Origin: Xenopus tropicalis
Lineage: Eukaryota > Chordata > Amphibia > Anura > Pipidae
DNA length: 64,000 nt
NCBI RefSeq assembly: GCF_000004195.4
Contig: NC_030683.2
Location: 6,065,345 to 6,129,344 of the forward strand
Direction: 5' to 3'
Shown here: piece by piece, positions 33,355-44,959 of the stretch
Position numbering within the stretch: the first letter of the stretch is position 1
Layout: each line of letters starts with the position of its first letter
Translations under genes and position numbers: made by a program
The notes under the pieces: model-generated
What the model was told of the DNA's origin: nothing
The model's database searches: none
The model's input: only the letters and a program-made list of their open reading frames with translations

Positions 33355-33975
33355 TACAAGGGCCCACCTAAAACATTGGTAGCCAGGGCCCACCTAAAAC
33401 ATTGGTAGCCAGGTCCCACCTAAAACATTGGTAGCCAGGGCCCACCTGAAACATTGGTAGCCAGGGCCCACCTGAAACATTGGTGAGGTTACGTTTTGCA
33501 GTGGTGCCAGGGCAAGGAACCCCTAAAACACTGCTAGCCAGCCCAGGGCCCCCTAAAACATTGCTAGCCAGCCCAGGGCCCCCTAAAACATTGCTAGCCA
33601 GCCCAGGGCCCCCTAAAACATTGCTAGCCAGACCAGGGCCCCCTAAAACATTGCTAGCCAGACCAGGGCCCCCTAAAACATTGCTAGCCAGCCCAGGACC
33701 CCTTAAAACATTGCTAGCCAGCCCAGGGTCCCCTAAAACATTGCTAGCCAGCCCAGGGCCCCCTAAAACATTGCTAGCCAGCCCAGGGCCCCCTAAAACA
33801 TTGCTAGCCAGCCCAGGGCCCCCTAAAACATTGCTAGCCAGCCAGGGCCCCTAAACATGCTAGCCAGGACCCCTTAAAACATTGCTAGCCAGCCCAGGGT
33901 CCCCTAAAACATTGCTAGCCATCCCAGGACCCCCTAAAACATTGCTAGCCAGCCCAGGGCCCCCTAAAACATTGC
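33355..33975. repeat. ~30-bp tandem array, about 20 units
   Basis: Two sub-arrays. CACCTAAAACATTGGTAGCC units (33362-33485) give way to CCCTAAAACATTGCTAGCCA plus GCCCAGGGCC units (33515-33975). Length 30 equals ten codons, so one frame stays open for 124 codons without meaning. Confidence 0.95.
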
Positions 33976-34544
33976 TCTCTCCCCCCTGTGACCCCTGATG
34001 GCAGCCCTGACTGTAGCACTTAGTGAGCCTGTGCCTACTTATTGGGCAGAACCTGTATGTTACACCTGATTCTGCCCAACTGGGGGGTCTCTGTGCCCAA
34101 ACTCTATATCTTATAATTATACCTGACTGTCCCAAGTCTGATATTCCTTATTTAACCTGTACCCCTCGGGTTGGGACCCTGCATTGCCGGGGGGGTTTCT
34201 AGTCACTAACAGGGAAAGCTGAAATAAAGTGTCTTTGTAGAACGGCTGTGTGCGACTCCTGACAGAATGATTGCCCCCTAATGAGAATGTCATTTTAGGA
34301 ACTGTCAGTCGGGGAAGGGAGTCTCACTGTGAGCAGCCAGCGCGGGGGGGAGAGGGGCTACTTACTGTCACTCCTCAAATCTAATTACTAACGACTCGTA
34401 TAGGGATGGAAACGTCAGCCTCATTATACCGAGCAAGGAGAGAGCGATAGCCAATAGTATAACAGATCCCCCGTCCCCTGTACCACGTTCTCCGCAGGTC
34501 ATTTCTATATGATGGAGATAAATATAAGCATTAAAAAAATATTT
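33976..34544. other. Unique sequence
   Basis: No repeat period or recognised gene. Confidence 0.4.
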
Positions 34545-34692
34545 TTTTTTCCGTTTCTAGGGTCATTGACCCCAACAGCCAGGTAACTTTATAACTTGAT
34601 GCCGAATAGAAATCCAAAATAAGTAATGAAAATCAGCTTGCTTAGAATAGGTCTATCTCTAACATGGACATAGGTGAACTTCCCCTTTAAAG
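34545..34692. mobile_element. Truncated palindromic T2-type MITE
   Basis: Keeps only the right half: GGGTCATTGACCCCAACAGC to GGTGAACTTCCCCTTTAA. Confidence 0.8.
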
Positions 34693-34727
34693 CAATATAC
34701 ACACATATATATATATATATACACACA
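34693..34727. repeat. (TA)n / (CA)n microsatellite
   Basis: ACACACATATATATATATAT followed by ATACACACAG. Confidence 0.95.
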
Positions 34728-34879
34728 GTGTGAAAGAAACTCTCCTGGGGTAGCACAAAAGGTTAGTTGCCAATGTGATTGTCATAACTGCCATTGCCAT
34801 GGTAACCAATCGTAAAGTTCTAATTAGAATGTTTTTGCACCGCACGTGATTCATCTGTAAACATGCAGCTGATTTACTG
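34728..34879. other. Short unique spacer
   Basis: No feature recognised. Confidence 0.35.
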
Positions 34880-35628
34880 CTCATGTCTGTGTGTGTGTGC
34901 ACGTATGTGTGTGTGTGTGCACGTATGTGTGCACGTATGTGTGTGTGCACGTGTGTGTGTGCACGTGTGTGTGTGCGTGCACGTATGTGTGTGTGTGTGC
35001 ACGTATGTGTGTGTGTGTGTGCACGTGTGTGTGTGCACGTGTGTGTGTGCGTGCACGTATGTGTGTGTGTGTGCACGTGTGTGTGTACGTGTGTGTGTGT
35101 GTGTGCACGTATGTGTGTGTGTGTGCACGTATGTGTGTGTGTGTGCACGTGTGTGTGTACGTGTGTGTGTGTGTGTGCACGTGTGTGTGTACATGTGTGT
35201 GTGTGTGTGCACGTGTGTGTGTGCGTGCACGTATGTGTGTGTGTGTGCACGTGTGTGTGTACGTGTGTGTGCACGTGTGTGTGTGTGTGTACGTGTGTGT
35301 GTGCACGTGTGTGTGTGTGTGTGTGTGTGTGTACGTGTGTGTGTGTGTGTGTGTACGTGTGTGTGTGCACGTGTGTGTGTGTGTGTACGTGTGTGTGTGT
35401 GTGTGTACGTGTGTGTGTGTGTGTGTACGTGTGTGTGTGTGTGTACGTGTGTGTGTGCACGTGTGTGTGTGTGTGTACGTGTGTGTGTGTGTGTGTACGT
35501 GTGTGTGTGCACGTGTGTGTGTGCACGTGTGTGTGTGTGTGTGTGTGCACGTGTGTGTGCACGTGTGTGTGTGCACGTGTGTGTGTGTGTGTGTGTACGT
35601 GTGTGTGTGCACGTGTGTGTGTGTATGT
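34880..35628. repeat. (TG)n tract with GCACGT / TACGT interruptions, about 750 bp
   Basis: Long runs of GTGTGTGTGCACGTATGTGT type. Nearly every step is purine-pyrimidine alternation, including the GCACGTGTG and TACGTGTG interruptions. The tract is thus a very long potential Z-DNA former. Five or six long open frames are artefacts of composition. Confidence 0.97.
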
Positions 35629-35759
35629 AACGCTGGAACAGGAGGCCGCAGGGTCCATGGCCCAAAAGTCCCAAACTTGAATCCCATAGTCATGGGGTCA
35701 GCCTGAATGACAATATGATGATTGTTGGATGCCCAAAAGTGGGTGGAGCTGTGAACAGC
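35629..35759. other. Flanking repeat of the next insertion (GTGGAGC...CCAATC)
   Basis: The tail end GTGGGTGGAGCTGTGAACAG then CCAATCA corresponds to GTGGGCGGAGCGACCAACAG then CCAATCAGG at 37022. This shows the element at 35766 landed in this repeat. Confidence 0.6.
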
Positions 35760-35765
35760 CAATCA

Positions 35766-36912
35766 CATACCTCCCAACATTTGAAAACTGAAAAGAGGGA
35801 CAAAAAGATTTGGCGCGCTGCGCGCGCCACATTTTTTTGACCACGCCCACTTTGTGTGGCCACTCCCCATTTTTAAAAAAAATACTCCTTTTATATAGTT
35901 GAAATGGTGGGATCAGATGCAAATGTGCTATTCCCTCATACTGTATTACCTAAGGAAAACAATATAGCAACTCCTACATATAAATACAGATATAGAGAGA
36001 AGGCAGTCAGTTATATGTGAGTTATAACTAAGTACCAGTTTTTCCCCCCCCATACACAGCACCCCCCCATACACAGTAGCCCCCCATACACAGTAGGCCC
36101 CCATACACAGGTGCCCCCCCATACACAGTAGCCCCCCATACACAGTAGCCCCCCCATACACAGATGCCCCCCCATACAGAGTAGCCCCTCCCACAGTGTC
36201 CCCCATACACAGTAGCCCCCCCACACAGTGTCCCCCATACACATTAGCCCCCCCATACACATTAGCCCCCCCATACACATTAGCCCCCCATACACAGTAG
36301 CCCCCCCATACACAGGTGCCCCCCCATACAGAGTAGCCCCCCCATACACAGGTGCCCCCCCATACAGAGTAGCCCCCCCATACACAGTAGCCCCCTCACA
36401 CAGTGTCCCCATACACATTAGCCCCCCCATACACATTAGCCCCCCATACACATTAGCCCCATACACAGGTGCCCCCCCATACACAGGTGCCCCCCCATAC
36501 AGAGTAGCCCCCCATACAGAGTAGCCCCCCCACAGTGTCCCCCATACACATTAGCCCCCCATACACATTAGCCCCCCCATACACAGTAGCCCATACACAG
36601 TAACCCCATACACATTAGCCCCCCATACACATTAGCCCCCCCATACACAGTAGCCCCATACACAGTAACCCCCATACACATTAGCCCCCCATACACATTA
36701 GCCCCCCCATACAGTGCCTCCATACATGCTGCTGCTTCTTCTTCAGCGTCCCCTCTCTATATGCGGCTCCTTGTTCTGTGGAGCCTGGCCCTTTTATAAG
36801 GTTGCGCCCCTGGGTACGGAACTGCGGGACATTCATGGAAGTATCCGGGACAGCGGGACGCGCTACCAAAACCGGGACTGTCCCGCGGAAAGCGGGACAG
36901 TTGGGCGGTATG
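35766..36912. mobile_element. CATACCTCCCAAC-ended DNA element with internal array
   Basis: The left end CATACCTCCCAAC is inverted at the right end GTTGGGCGGTATG (12 of 13). CAATCA is duplicated on both sides (35760-35765, 36913-36918), and the uninterrupted site CAGCCAATCAGGTTTTACC at about 37039 confirms the insertion. Inside lie GAGGGACAAAAAG near the left end, CCGGGACTGTCCCGCGG near the right end, and a minisatellite between. Confidence 0.8.
36040..36715. repeat. ~17-bp minisatellite inside the element
   Basis: Units such as AGTAGCCCCCCCATACAC, with variants AGGTGCC, ATTAGCC and AGAGTAGCC. The poly-C length varies between units. Confidence 0.95.
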
Positions 36913-37230
36913 CAATCAGATTTTACCTATTGACTTGCTGCCAATCTCACAGTAATAACACTGGGGTCCCCAAACTCTGCAGAGTTAGGCACCAGGTAAC
37001 TGGGGTTCAAGGTTAGACAAAGTGGGCGGAGCGACCAACAGCCAATCAGGTTTTACCATTTTACCATTGACTTTCAGTGGGGAAATTGAAATTGCTGCCA
37101 ATCAGACACTATTAAAACCAGGGCCCCCAAACATTGCACGGTGGTTTTTACTATATAACTGTGGTCCAAGGTTAGAAAAACAGCCAATCAGATTTCATTT
37201 AGTAACTTCACGTTTTTGAAACCTAAATGA
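36913..37230. repeat. Host repeat with AGCCAATCAGRTTTTAC blocks
   Basis: Repeats of a unit containing AACAGCCAATCAGGTTTTAC, TTGACTTTCAGTGG and CCCCAAACATTGCACGG about every 115 bp. Non-coding. Confidence 0.6.
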
Positions 37231-37282
37231 AGTTTGTTCTCAAACTTCCCTTTCTAGTTTGTAAGTGGAGTTTCCCTTTAAA

Positions 37283-37450
37283 GGTGCCCATTCACGGGCC
37301 GCCAATATTGGTCATTTAGACCGATTCAGCCACTTATCTGCCCATGTATGGGCACCAATAACGGGACTCCCTGACCGACATCTGGCAGATCTTGATAGGG
37401 CAACTTTGATCGGAGGCCGCATCGGCTCATTGATGCCCACTGTTTTAATT
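37283..37450. mobile_element. MITE, reverse of 32985-33165
   Basis: TGCCCATTCACGGGCCGCCA to GGCTCATTGATGCCCACTG. The inverted TGCCCAT / ATGGGCA ends mark a short palindromic element. Confidence 0.6.
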
Positions 37451-37517
37451 CGATCATTTGGCCCTAGGGAACCCAGACTGTGGGGTCTGTTCTATTGTTG
37501 TACCCCCTCCCCGGACC

Positions 37518-38556
37518 CTAACTCAGCCTGCAGCCTTGTGCCTTTATATGGGCACAGAACCCCTCAGTGACTGCTAATATCCTTATCATTTACAGTAGGG
37601 GGTACATTATCCCTTATAATACATGAGTGATACTCAGAGTTCCCTGTATAACTCAGCCTGCAGCCTTGTGCCTTTATATGGGGGGCACAGAACCCCTCAG
37701 TGACTGCTAATATCCTTATCATTTACAGTAGGGGGTACATTATCCCTTATAATACATGAGTGATACTCAGAGTTCCCTGTATAACTCAGCCTGCAGCCTT
37801 GTGCCTTTATATGGGGGCACAGAACCCCTCAGTGACTGCTAATATCCTTATCATTTACAGTAGGGGGTACATTATCCCTTATAATACATGAGTGATACTC
37901 AGAGTTCCCTGTATAACTCAGCCTGCAGCCTTGTGCCTTTATATGGGGGCACAGAAGCCCTCAGTGACTGCTAATATCCTTATCATTTACAGTAGGGGGT
38001 ACATTATCCCTTATAATACATGAGTGATACTCAGAGTTCCCTGTATAACTCAGCCTGCAGCCTTGTGCCTTTATATGGGGGGCACAGAACCCCTCAGTGA
38101 CTGCTAATATCCTTATCATTTACAGTAGGGGGTACATTATCCCTTATAATACATGAGTGATACTCAGAGTTCCCTGTATAACTCAGCCTGCAGCCTTGTG
38201 CCTTTATATGGGGGGCACAGAACCCCTCAGTGACTGCTAATATCCTTATCATTTACAGTAGGGGGTACATTATCCCTTATAATACATGAGTGATACTCAG
38301 AGTTCCCTGTATAACTCAGCCTGCAGCCTTGTGCCTTTATATGGGCACAGAACCCCTCAGTGACTGCTAATATCCTTATCATTTACAGTAGGGGGTACAT
38401 TATCCCTTATAATACATGAGTGATACTCAGAGTTCCCTGTATAACTCAGCCTGCAGCCTTGTGCCTTTATATGGGCACAGAACCCCTCAGTGACTGCTAA
38501 TATCCTTATCATTTACAGTAGGGGGTACATTATCCCTTATAATACATGAGTGATAT
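37518..38556 (-). repeat. ~132-bp tandem array, 8 copies (reverse orientation)
   Basis: AACTCAGCCTGCAGCCTTGT recurs about every 131-134 bp. The sequence is the reverse complement of the three-copy block at 27730-28140. Copies differ mainly in the G-run length after TTTATATGG. Confidence 0.97.
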
Positions 38557-39408
38557 CCTTATCATTTACGGTAAGCATATCATAATCTCCTTATCACTGG
38601 CTCAGGCAGCACTTTACAATACAGTGGGTTTTTACGTCAAGATCTAACCGATTACAAATCTATCATTTAGATTTAACCAGCGGAAATGGATGTTTGTGAC
38701 CTTGATAAAAATAACTGCACTCTCCGATATGGCGGCTCTGGTCTCTCAGTTGCAGGGGTAATTGGCCAAGCACCTGATTAAGACTTTGGTTTGGGAGGAA
38801 AAGGAACAAGCAGTACAATAATTATATATATTGCAGTATAACGATAATCCAATTAGGGATGCGGCAGGTGTTCCTGAGCGGCCAATCCCTCGCTAGCAGG
38901 GTATAACTGCACCAATCAGGCGCTCAGTAATATCTGCTGAAAGGGTGACCATCCGGCACGTCCTTCCGCCTCCAATTTGTAGTAGTGCCGGGGGCAGGAA
39001 TTTATTAGGGACCTTCCCGCATTTCATTATTACACCAGTTATTGCCTCTGACCTCTCCGGAGGAAATGAAATAAGATACATTTCTCTTGTCGTACAATGA
39101 GAGGCAATAAGAATTATAGGCTCGGTGTCTGGGACTTTGTGTAACGCCGTATCCAGGGTATTGTGCCCCCTCAATGTGAAGGAGCAATGAGACCCTGAGA
39201 GACGAGAGAAGGGAGAGATAATTGGATGGAACCGCGCGGACACTTCAAGTGGATTTGTTCTGGGCAGCAGTTTATTAGCGGTCAGATCGTGTGTGAAAAC
39301 ATTCACAGGTTTTCTCCAGTTTCTTTCCACATTTCAGAAACACACAGGCAGTTTAATTTGCCCCTGATAAAACTGGCCCTAGTGCATGTGAATGTGATAG
39401 GGAGCTTA
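38557..39408. other. Unique sequence, candidate conserved non-coding block
   Basis: About 850 bp free of repeats with balanced composition. A 145-codon minus-strand frame (38893-39330) is open but has no recognised homology or domain, so I do not call it a gene. Confidence 0.4.
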
Positions 39409-39410
39409 GA

Positions 39411-40836
39411 CTGAGAGTTTAGATTGTGAGCTCACTGGGGCAGGGACTGATGGGAATGTCATAGGGACCTTAGACTGTAAGCTCCACTGGGGCAGGGACT
39501 GATGGGAATGGGATAGGGACCTTAGATTGTAAGCTCACTGGGGCAGGGACTGATGGGAATGTGATAGGGACCTTAGATTGTAAGCTCACTGGGGCAGGGA
39601 CTGATGGGAATGTCATAGGGACCTTAGACTGTAAGCTCCACTGGGGCAGGGGACTGATGGGAATGTCATAGGGACCTTAGACTGTAAGCTCCACTGGGGC
39701 AGGGACTGATGGGAATGGGATAGGGACCTTAGATTGTAAGCTCACTGGGGCAGGGACTGATGGGAATGGATAGGGACCTTAGATTGTAAGCTCACTGGGG
39801 CAGGGACTGATGGGAATGTCATAGGGACCTTAGACTGTAAGCTCCACTGGGGCAGGGACTGATGGGAATGTCATAGGGACCTTAGACTGTAAGCTCCACT
39901 GGGGCAGGGACTGATGGGAATGGGATAGGGACCTTAGATTGTAAGCTCACTGGGGCAGGGACTGATGGGAATGTGATAGGGACCTTAGACTGTAAGCTCC
40001 ACTGGGGCAGGGACTGATGGGAATGTCATAGGGACCTTAGACTGTAAGCTCCACTGGGGCAGGGACTGATGGGAATGGGATAGGGACCTTAGATTGTAAG
40101 CTCACTGGGGCAGGGACTGATGGGAATGGGATAGGGACCTTAGACTGTAAGCTCCACTGGGGCAGGGACTGATGGGAATGGGATAGGGACCTTAGATTGT
40201 AAGCTCACTGGGGATCACTGGGGCAGGGGCTGATGGGAATGTGATAGGGACCTTAGATTGTAAGCTCACTGGGGCAGGGACTGATGGGAATGGGATAGGG
40301 ACCTTAGATCGTAAGCTCACTGGGGCAGGGGCTGATGGGAATGTGATAGGGACCTTAGATTGTAAGCTCACTGGGGCAAGGGCTGATGGGAATGGGATAG
40401 GGACCTTAGAGTGTAAGCTCACTGGGGCAGGGACTGATAGGGATGTAATAGGGACCTTAGATTGTAAGCTCACTGGGGCAGGGACTGATGGGAATGTGAT
40501 AGGGGCCTTAGATTGTAAGCTCACTGGGGCAGGGACTGATGGGAATGTGATAGGGACCTTAGACTGTAAGCTCACTGGGGCAGGGGTTGATGGGAATGTG
40601 ATAGGGACCTTAGATTGTAAGCTCACTGGGGCAGGGACTGATGGGAATGGGATAGGGACCTTAGATTGTAAGCTCACTGGGGCAGGGACTGATGGGAATG
40701 GGATAGGGGCCTTAGATTGTAAACTCACTGGGGCAGGGACTGATGGGAATGGGATAGGGACCTTAGATTGTAAGCTCACTGGGGCAGGGATTGATGGGAA
40801 TGGGATAGGGACCTTAGATTGTAAGCTCACTGGTAA
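39411..40836 (+). repeat. 51/52-bp array built from the L2-like LINE tail, about 27 copies
   Basis: Each unit contains TTAGATTGTAAGCTCACTGG then GGCAGGGACTGATGGGAATG. The first 30 bases are the same LINE 3' tail seen singly at 3200, 30158 and 61855. A 51-bp form (GATTGTAAGCTCACTGG) and a 52-bp form (GACTGTAAGCTCCACTGG) alternate in the first half, and the 51-bp form dominates after about 40200. That in turn keeps a 209-codon frame open. Confidence 0.95.
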
Positions 40837-41495
40837 AGAACTGTTGGGCTGCTATTCCATTCCACTGTGAGTATGTACAGCAATCTGACTACCTACTTCA
40901 TGGGAATTAGTCATCTACGTACCCTTAGTTGAGTGCACATTATATATGTGAATAAATACCCAATACCCAAGCCAATATATTCATTTTAGTGCATTTATAG
41001 AAACAGTTATAAAGGGGCTGTATAGGAGCCCTTGGAGCTGAATGAAACGGGAAGAAACAGAATACGTTAAAAGCTGTGAATTGAGGAATAAAAAATGAAA
41101 GGCAGGAGAGGTTCCTGTGGCCTTGGGAGATCAAGTAAACAAGTGCTCAGCAAACAGAATTCTTTATCTGAGTAGGAATAACCTTGGGCAGAACAAGAGC
41201 TTCCTACGTGTCTTCACTTCATCTCTTCTTATTCTCCGTGTCGGTACAGAGACGACTCTGAGACTTCAAAGATATTGAGCGGATTGGGTTGTGGTGCTTT
41301 GTGCCCCCCGACAATGGGGAGACGAGAGAATCATGAGCAAAAAGAATGAAGTTATTGCAGATCTAAGGGTAGAAATAAATAAAGTCAGTTTGGTCTTCTT
41401 ACAAGGAAAAACTAACCCGGGGGCAAAGTATTGATCCCAATTGTGCGCCGGTCTCTGCCAGAATGTATACTGTGGGTTTGCACTCTGATCTGTTC
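40837..41495. other. Unique sequence
   Basis: No repeat or gene recognised. Confidence 0.4.
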
Positions 41496-42228
41496 ATAAG
41501 GGACACTGCCATGATATATATGGGGCACTTTGTATCTCTAAATGACACTGTTACACAGCAAATAATTCCCTCTGCCATTTAAACTTTTATTCTTGTACCA
41601 ACAAATGTATTTGTAGCTGTAATATTGGTGTGTAGGCGCCATCTCAGTGCATTGTGCCTGAGTCTGAGCTTTCAGCCAGCGCTACACATTAGAACTGCTT
41701 TCAGCTAACCTATTGTTTCTCCTACTCCCATGTAACTGGAGGAGTCCCAAGCCGGACTTGGATTTCTTACTATTGAGTGCTATTCTGATACCTACTGGGA
41801 GCTGCTATCTTGCTCCCTTCCCATTGTTCTGCTGATGGGCTGCTGGGGGTGAGGGGGGGGGGGGATATCACTCCAACTTGCAGCGCAGCAGTAAAGTGTG
41901 CCTGAGTCTGAGCTTTCAGCCAGCGCTACACATTAGAACTGCTTTCAGCTAACCTATTGTTTCTCCTACTCCCATGTAACTGGAGGAGTCCCAAGCCAGA
42001 CTTGGATTTCTTACTATTGAGTGCTATTCTGATACCTACTGGGAGCTGCTATCTTGCTCCCTTCCCATTGTTCTGCTGATTGGCTGCTGGGGGTGAGGGG
42101 GGGGGGATATCACTCCAACTTGCAGCGCAGCAGTAAAGTGTGAGTGAAGTTTATCAGAGCACAGGTCACATGGCTGTGGCACCCTGGGAAATGGAGAATA
42201 TGGCTAGCCCCATGGGAAAAACAGATTG
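41496..42228 (+). mobile_element. Tandem-core element (copy 3), two units
   Basis: Left arm AAGGGACACTGCCATGATAT, two core units (from about 41658 and 41898), then the right arm GAGCACAGGTCACATGGCTG, TGGCACCCTGGGAAATGGAG and GCTAGCCCCATGGGAAAAAC. The intact right arm is the reference for the insertion in copy 4. Confidence 0.9.
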
Positions 42229-42692
42229 CAAATGCAATGCATATAATGAGCGGCCACTTTTGCCTAAATGAAAGGAAAACAAACACAATATCTATCTATG
42301 GGGACTGCAGGCTCCTTGGCCAAGTTCATTTTGCAGTTGAATAAAATAAAGGGAACATTGTCCCTCTGGTTGGCAGGAGATGCTGTAACTTATCTACAAT
42401 CAAAATAGGTTTCATTTTCACTTGTCAGATTCTGTGTAGCGGCTGAAGGGATTGGTTGTTTATTAGCCGAGCCCAGGTGTCAGACAGAGACCGACGCACA
42501 ATCGGGACCCATGCCGGGCCCCTGGGGTACCCTGGGAAGTGCCAGACAGGAGAGAATACACTGTATGCCATTGTGCCGCCGCACCCACAGCCCACACTCA
42601 GTACAGATCAATGTATTATAAAAACTTCCCATTCCCCACTATTACAGCTTAGGAGGCGCTGGTTCCACATCATGTTCTGCGTTAATCACAAT
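42229..42692. other. Unique sequence
   Basis: No gene or repeat recognised. Confidence 0.35.
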
Positions 42693-42870
42693 GGGGCTCA
42701 TTTATAAACACTGGGCAAATTTGCACCTAGGCAGTAACCCATGGCAACCAATCAGGTATTTCCTTTCACTGCTCAACCTGCAGCTGGTTGAAAAAGGCTA
42801 ATCACTGATTGGTTGCTATAGGTTACTACCTACCCAATTGCAAATTTGCCCAGCCTTTATAAATGACCCC
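42693..42870. mobile_element. Palindromic MITE, 180 bp
   Basis: GGGGCTCATTTATAAACACT and GGGCAAATTTGCAC at the left pair with GCAAATTTGCCCAGC and TTTATAAATGACCCC at the right. The inner arms are GGCAACCAATCAG / CTGATTGGTTGC. Confidence 0.9.
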
Positions 42871-43515
42871 CCCCCCCGCCGCGACTTTTACATTAACAGA
42901 AATAAATAATTAAGCAAAATTCTGCTCCAAAAACCATCTACTCTAGTGCCTGTAATGCTGGGAAACACAGAGAAATGGGAATAATGTAAATTAAAGTAAA
43001 GGCTTGCTGGTTTTGATATGTTCTGGTCAAAACGATACTTTTCAGTAGCAATCCAGGGTTTTATTGCGTTAGCTCTAATGGAGGTGGGGGCAGAAATACC
43101 TGTAAAAAATGTAAAAAATAATATATATATTAGTATTGACCCAAAACAAAATGTTTCCATGCAGGGATATGACTATAGAGGAAGCAGACCCTGCGGGTCA
43201 GGGGGGGGCAGGAGTGTAGGGGGCCCAGTAAGACCCTAATTATAGAGCAATTTCAATATATCTTGGTAGAATAGGTCAACTTTAGGGGCCCCAAACTGAC
43301 TGTTGTGGGGGCCAAAAACATCTAGTTACGGTTTCCATGTCAAAGTATTTCCTGAATCAGAATAGTTTTGTTTTCACCTGTACTCCCCCCATATAAAGAG
43401 CAAAGTTTGAAAATAGAGATAATTACCTCTTTATAAACAAACCCCTTCCAACAACTGCTGTCTGTGTCAGGAGTTTCTATAAGGAGGAGTTCACCTTATC
43501 TGTGAAATGGCAGTT
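42871..43515. other. Unique sequence with GGGCCC repeat debris
   Basis: About 43185-43330 is GGGGCC-rich and repeat-like. No gene. Confidence 0.35.
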
Positions 43516-44674
43516 TTAAGGGATACTGCCATGATATTTATGGGGCACTTTTTATTTCTAAATGACACTGTTACACAGCAAATAATTCCCTCTGCCATTT
43601 AACCTTTTATTCTTGTACCAACAAATGTATTTGTAGCTGTAATATTGGTGTGTAGGCGCCATCTCAGTGCCTTGTGCCTGAGTCTGAGCTTTCAGCCAGC
43701 GCTACACATTAGAACTGCTTTCAGCTAACCTATTGTTTCTCCTACTCCCATGTAACTGGAGGAGTCCCAAGCCGGACTTGGATTTCTTACTATTGAGTGC
43801 TATTCTGATACCTACTGAGAGCTGCTATCTTGCTCCCTTCCCATTGTTCTGCTGATCGGCTGCTGGGGGTGAGGGGGGGGATATCACTCCAACTTGCAGC
43901 ACTGCAGTAAAGTGTGCCTGAGTCTGAGCTTTCAGCCAGCGCTACACATTAGAACTGCTTTCAGCTAACCTATTGTTTCTCCTACTCCCATGTAACTGGA
44001 GGAGTCCCAAGCCGGACTTGGATTTCTTACTATTGAGTGCTATTCTGATACCTACTGAGAGCTGCTATCTTGCTCCCTTCCCATTGTTCTGCTGATCGGC
44101 TGCTGGGGGTGAGGGGGGGGGATATCACTCCAACTTGCAGCACTGCAGTAAAGTGTGCCTGAGTCTGAGCTTTCAGCCAGCGCTACACATTAGAACTGCT
44201 TTCAGCTAACCTATTGTTTCTCCTACTCCCATGTAACTGGAGGAGTCCCAAGCCGGACTTGGATTTCTTACTATTGAGTGCTATTCTGATACCTACTGGG
44301 AGCTGCTATCTTGCTCCCTTCCCATTGTTCTGCTGATCGGCTGCTGGGGGGGGGGGGGGATATCACTCCAACTTGCAGCGCAGCAGTAAAGTGTGCCTGA
44401 GTCTGAGCTTTCAGAAGGAGCCAGCGCTACACATTAGAACTGCTTTCAGCTAACCTATTGTTTCTTCTACTCCCATGTAACTGGAGGAGTCCCAAGCCAG
44501 ACTTGGATTTCTTACTATTGAGTGCTATTCTGATACCTACTGGGAGCTGCTATCTTGCTCCCTTCCCATTGTTCTGCTGATCGGCTGCTGGGGGTGAGGG
44601 GGGGGGATATCACTCCAACTTGCAGCGCAGCAGTAAAGTGTGAGTGAAGTTTATCAGAGCACAGGTCACATGGC

Positions 44675-44689
44675 TGTGGCACCCTGGGA
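44675..44689. repeat. 15-bp target-site duplication (left; right copy 44960-44974)
   Basis: TGTGGCACCCTGGGA occurs exactly on both sides of the insertion and only once in the uninterrupted copy 3. Confidence 0.9.
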
Positions 44690-44959
44690 CTGTGGAGCTG
44701 GTGAAACTTGTTGGTGGGTGGAGGGTATTTATTCCCTTTTTGCCATTTTCACTTGTTCATGCACCTGAGGAAGGCTTTTGAGCCGAAACATGTAGTGCTA
44801 TATGACACCTCAATAAAACTTCACTACTTCACTGCAAATTGAGTGTGCTCTCCAGGTTCTTGTAAATATATTGTAAGTTATACAGCCAACACGGGGACTG
44901 ATACCCGTTGATGAGCACTAACTGAACTACACTAGAAGCGACGGCAGGACGTCTACCTT
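44690..44959 (+). mobile_element. 270-bp short retroelement with hammerhead-like core
   Basis: A precise insertion with a 15-bp duplication, typical of target-primed retrotransposition. It has no open frame and no poly(A) tail. It includes an AATAAA at 44812-44817. The CTGAGGA...GAAAC segment and small size suit a Penelope-like or retrozyme-type non-autonomous element. SINE is the alternative. Confidence 0.6.
44757..44805 (+). ncRNA. Candidate type I hammerhead ribozyme
   Basis: Core CTGAGGA (44765-44771) and GAAA (44785-44788) fit CUGANGA...GAAA. Stem I: GCAC (44761-44764) pairs with GTGC (44795-44798), then TCAT (44757-44760) with ATGA (44802-44805) across a 3-nt loop. Stem II: GGC (44773-44775) with GCC (44782-44784), six-base loop. 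Stem III: A88-T93 and C89-G92 around AT. Predicted cleavage is after GTA at 44794. One defect: an extra A (44772) between the core and stem II. Confidence 0.5.

Noticed and set aside
34687..35762. Five or six long Cys/Val or His/Thr frames on both strands
   Set aside because: All derive from one TG/CA-rich tract with no stop codons.
38893..39330. 145-codon minus-strand frame in unique DNA
   Set aside because: No recognised family, no domain, no clear splice or promoter context. The length is possible by chance in balanced-composition DNA.
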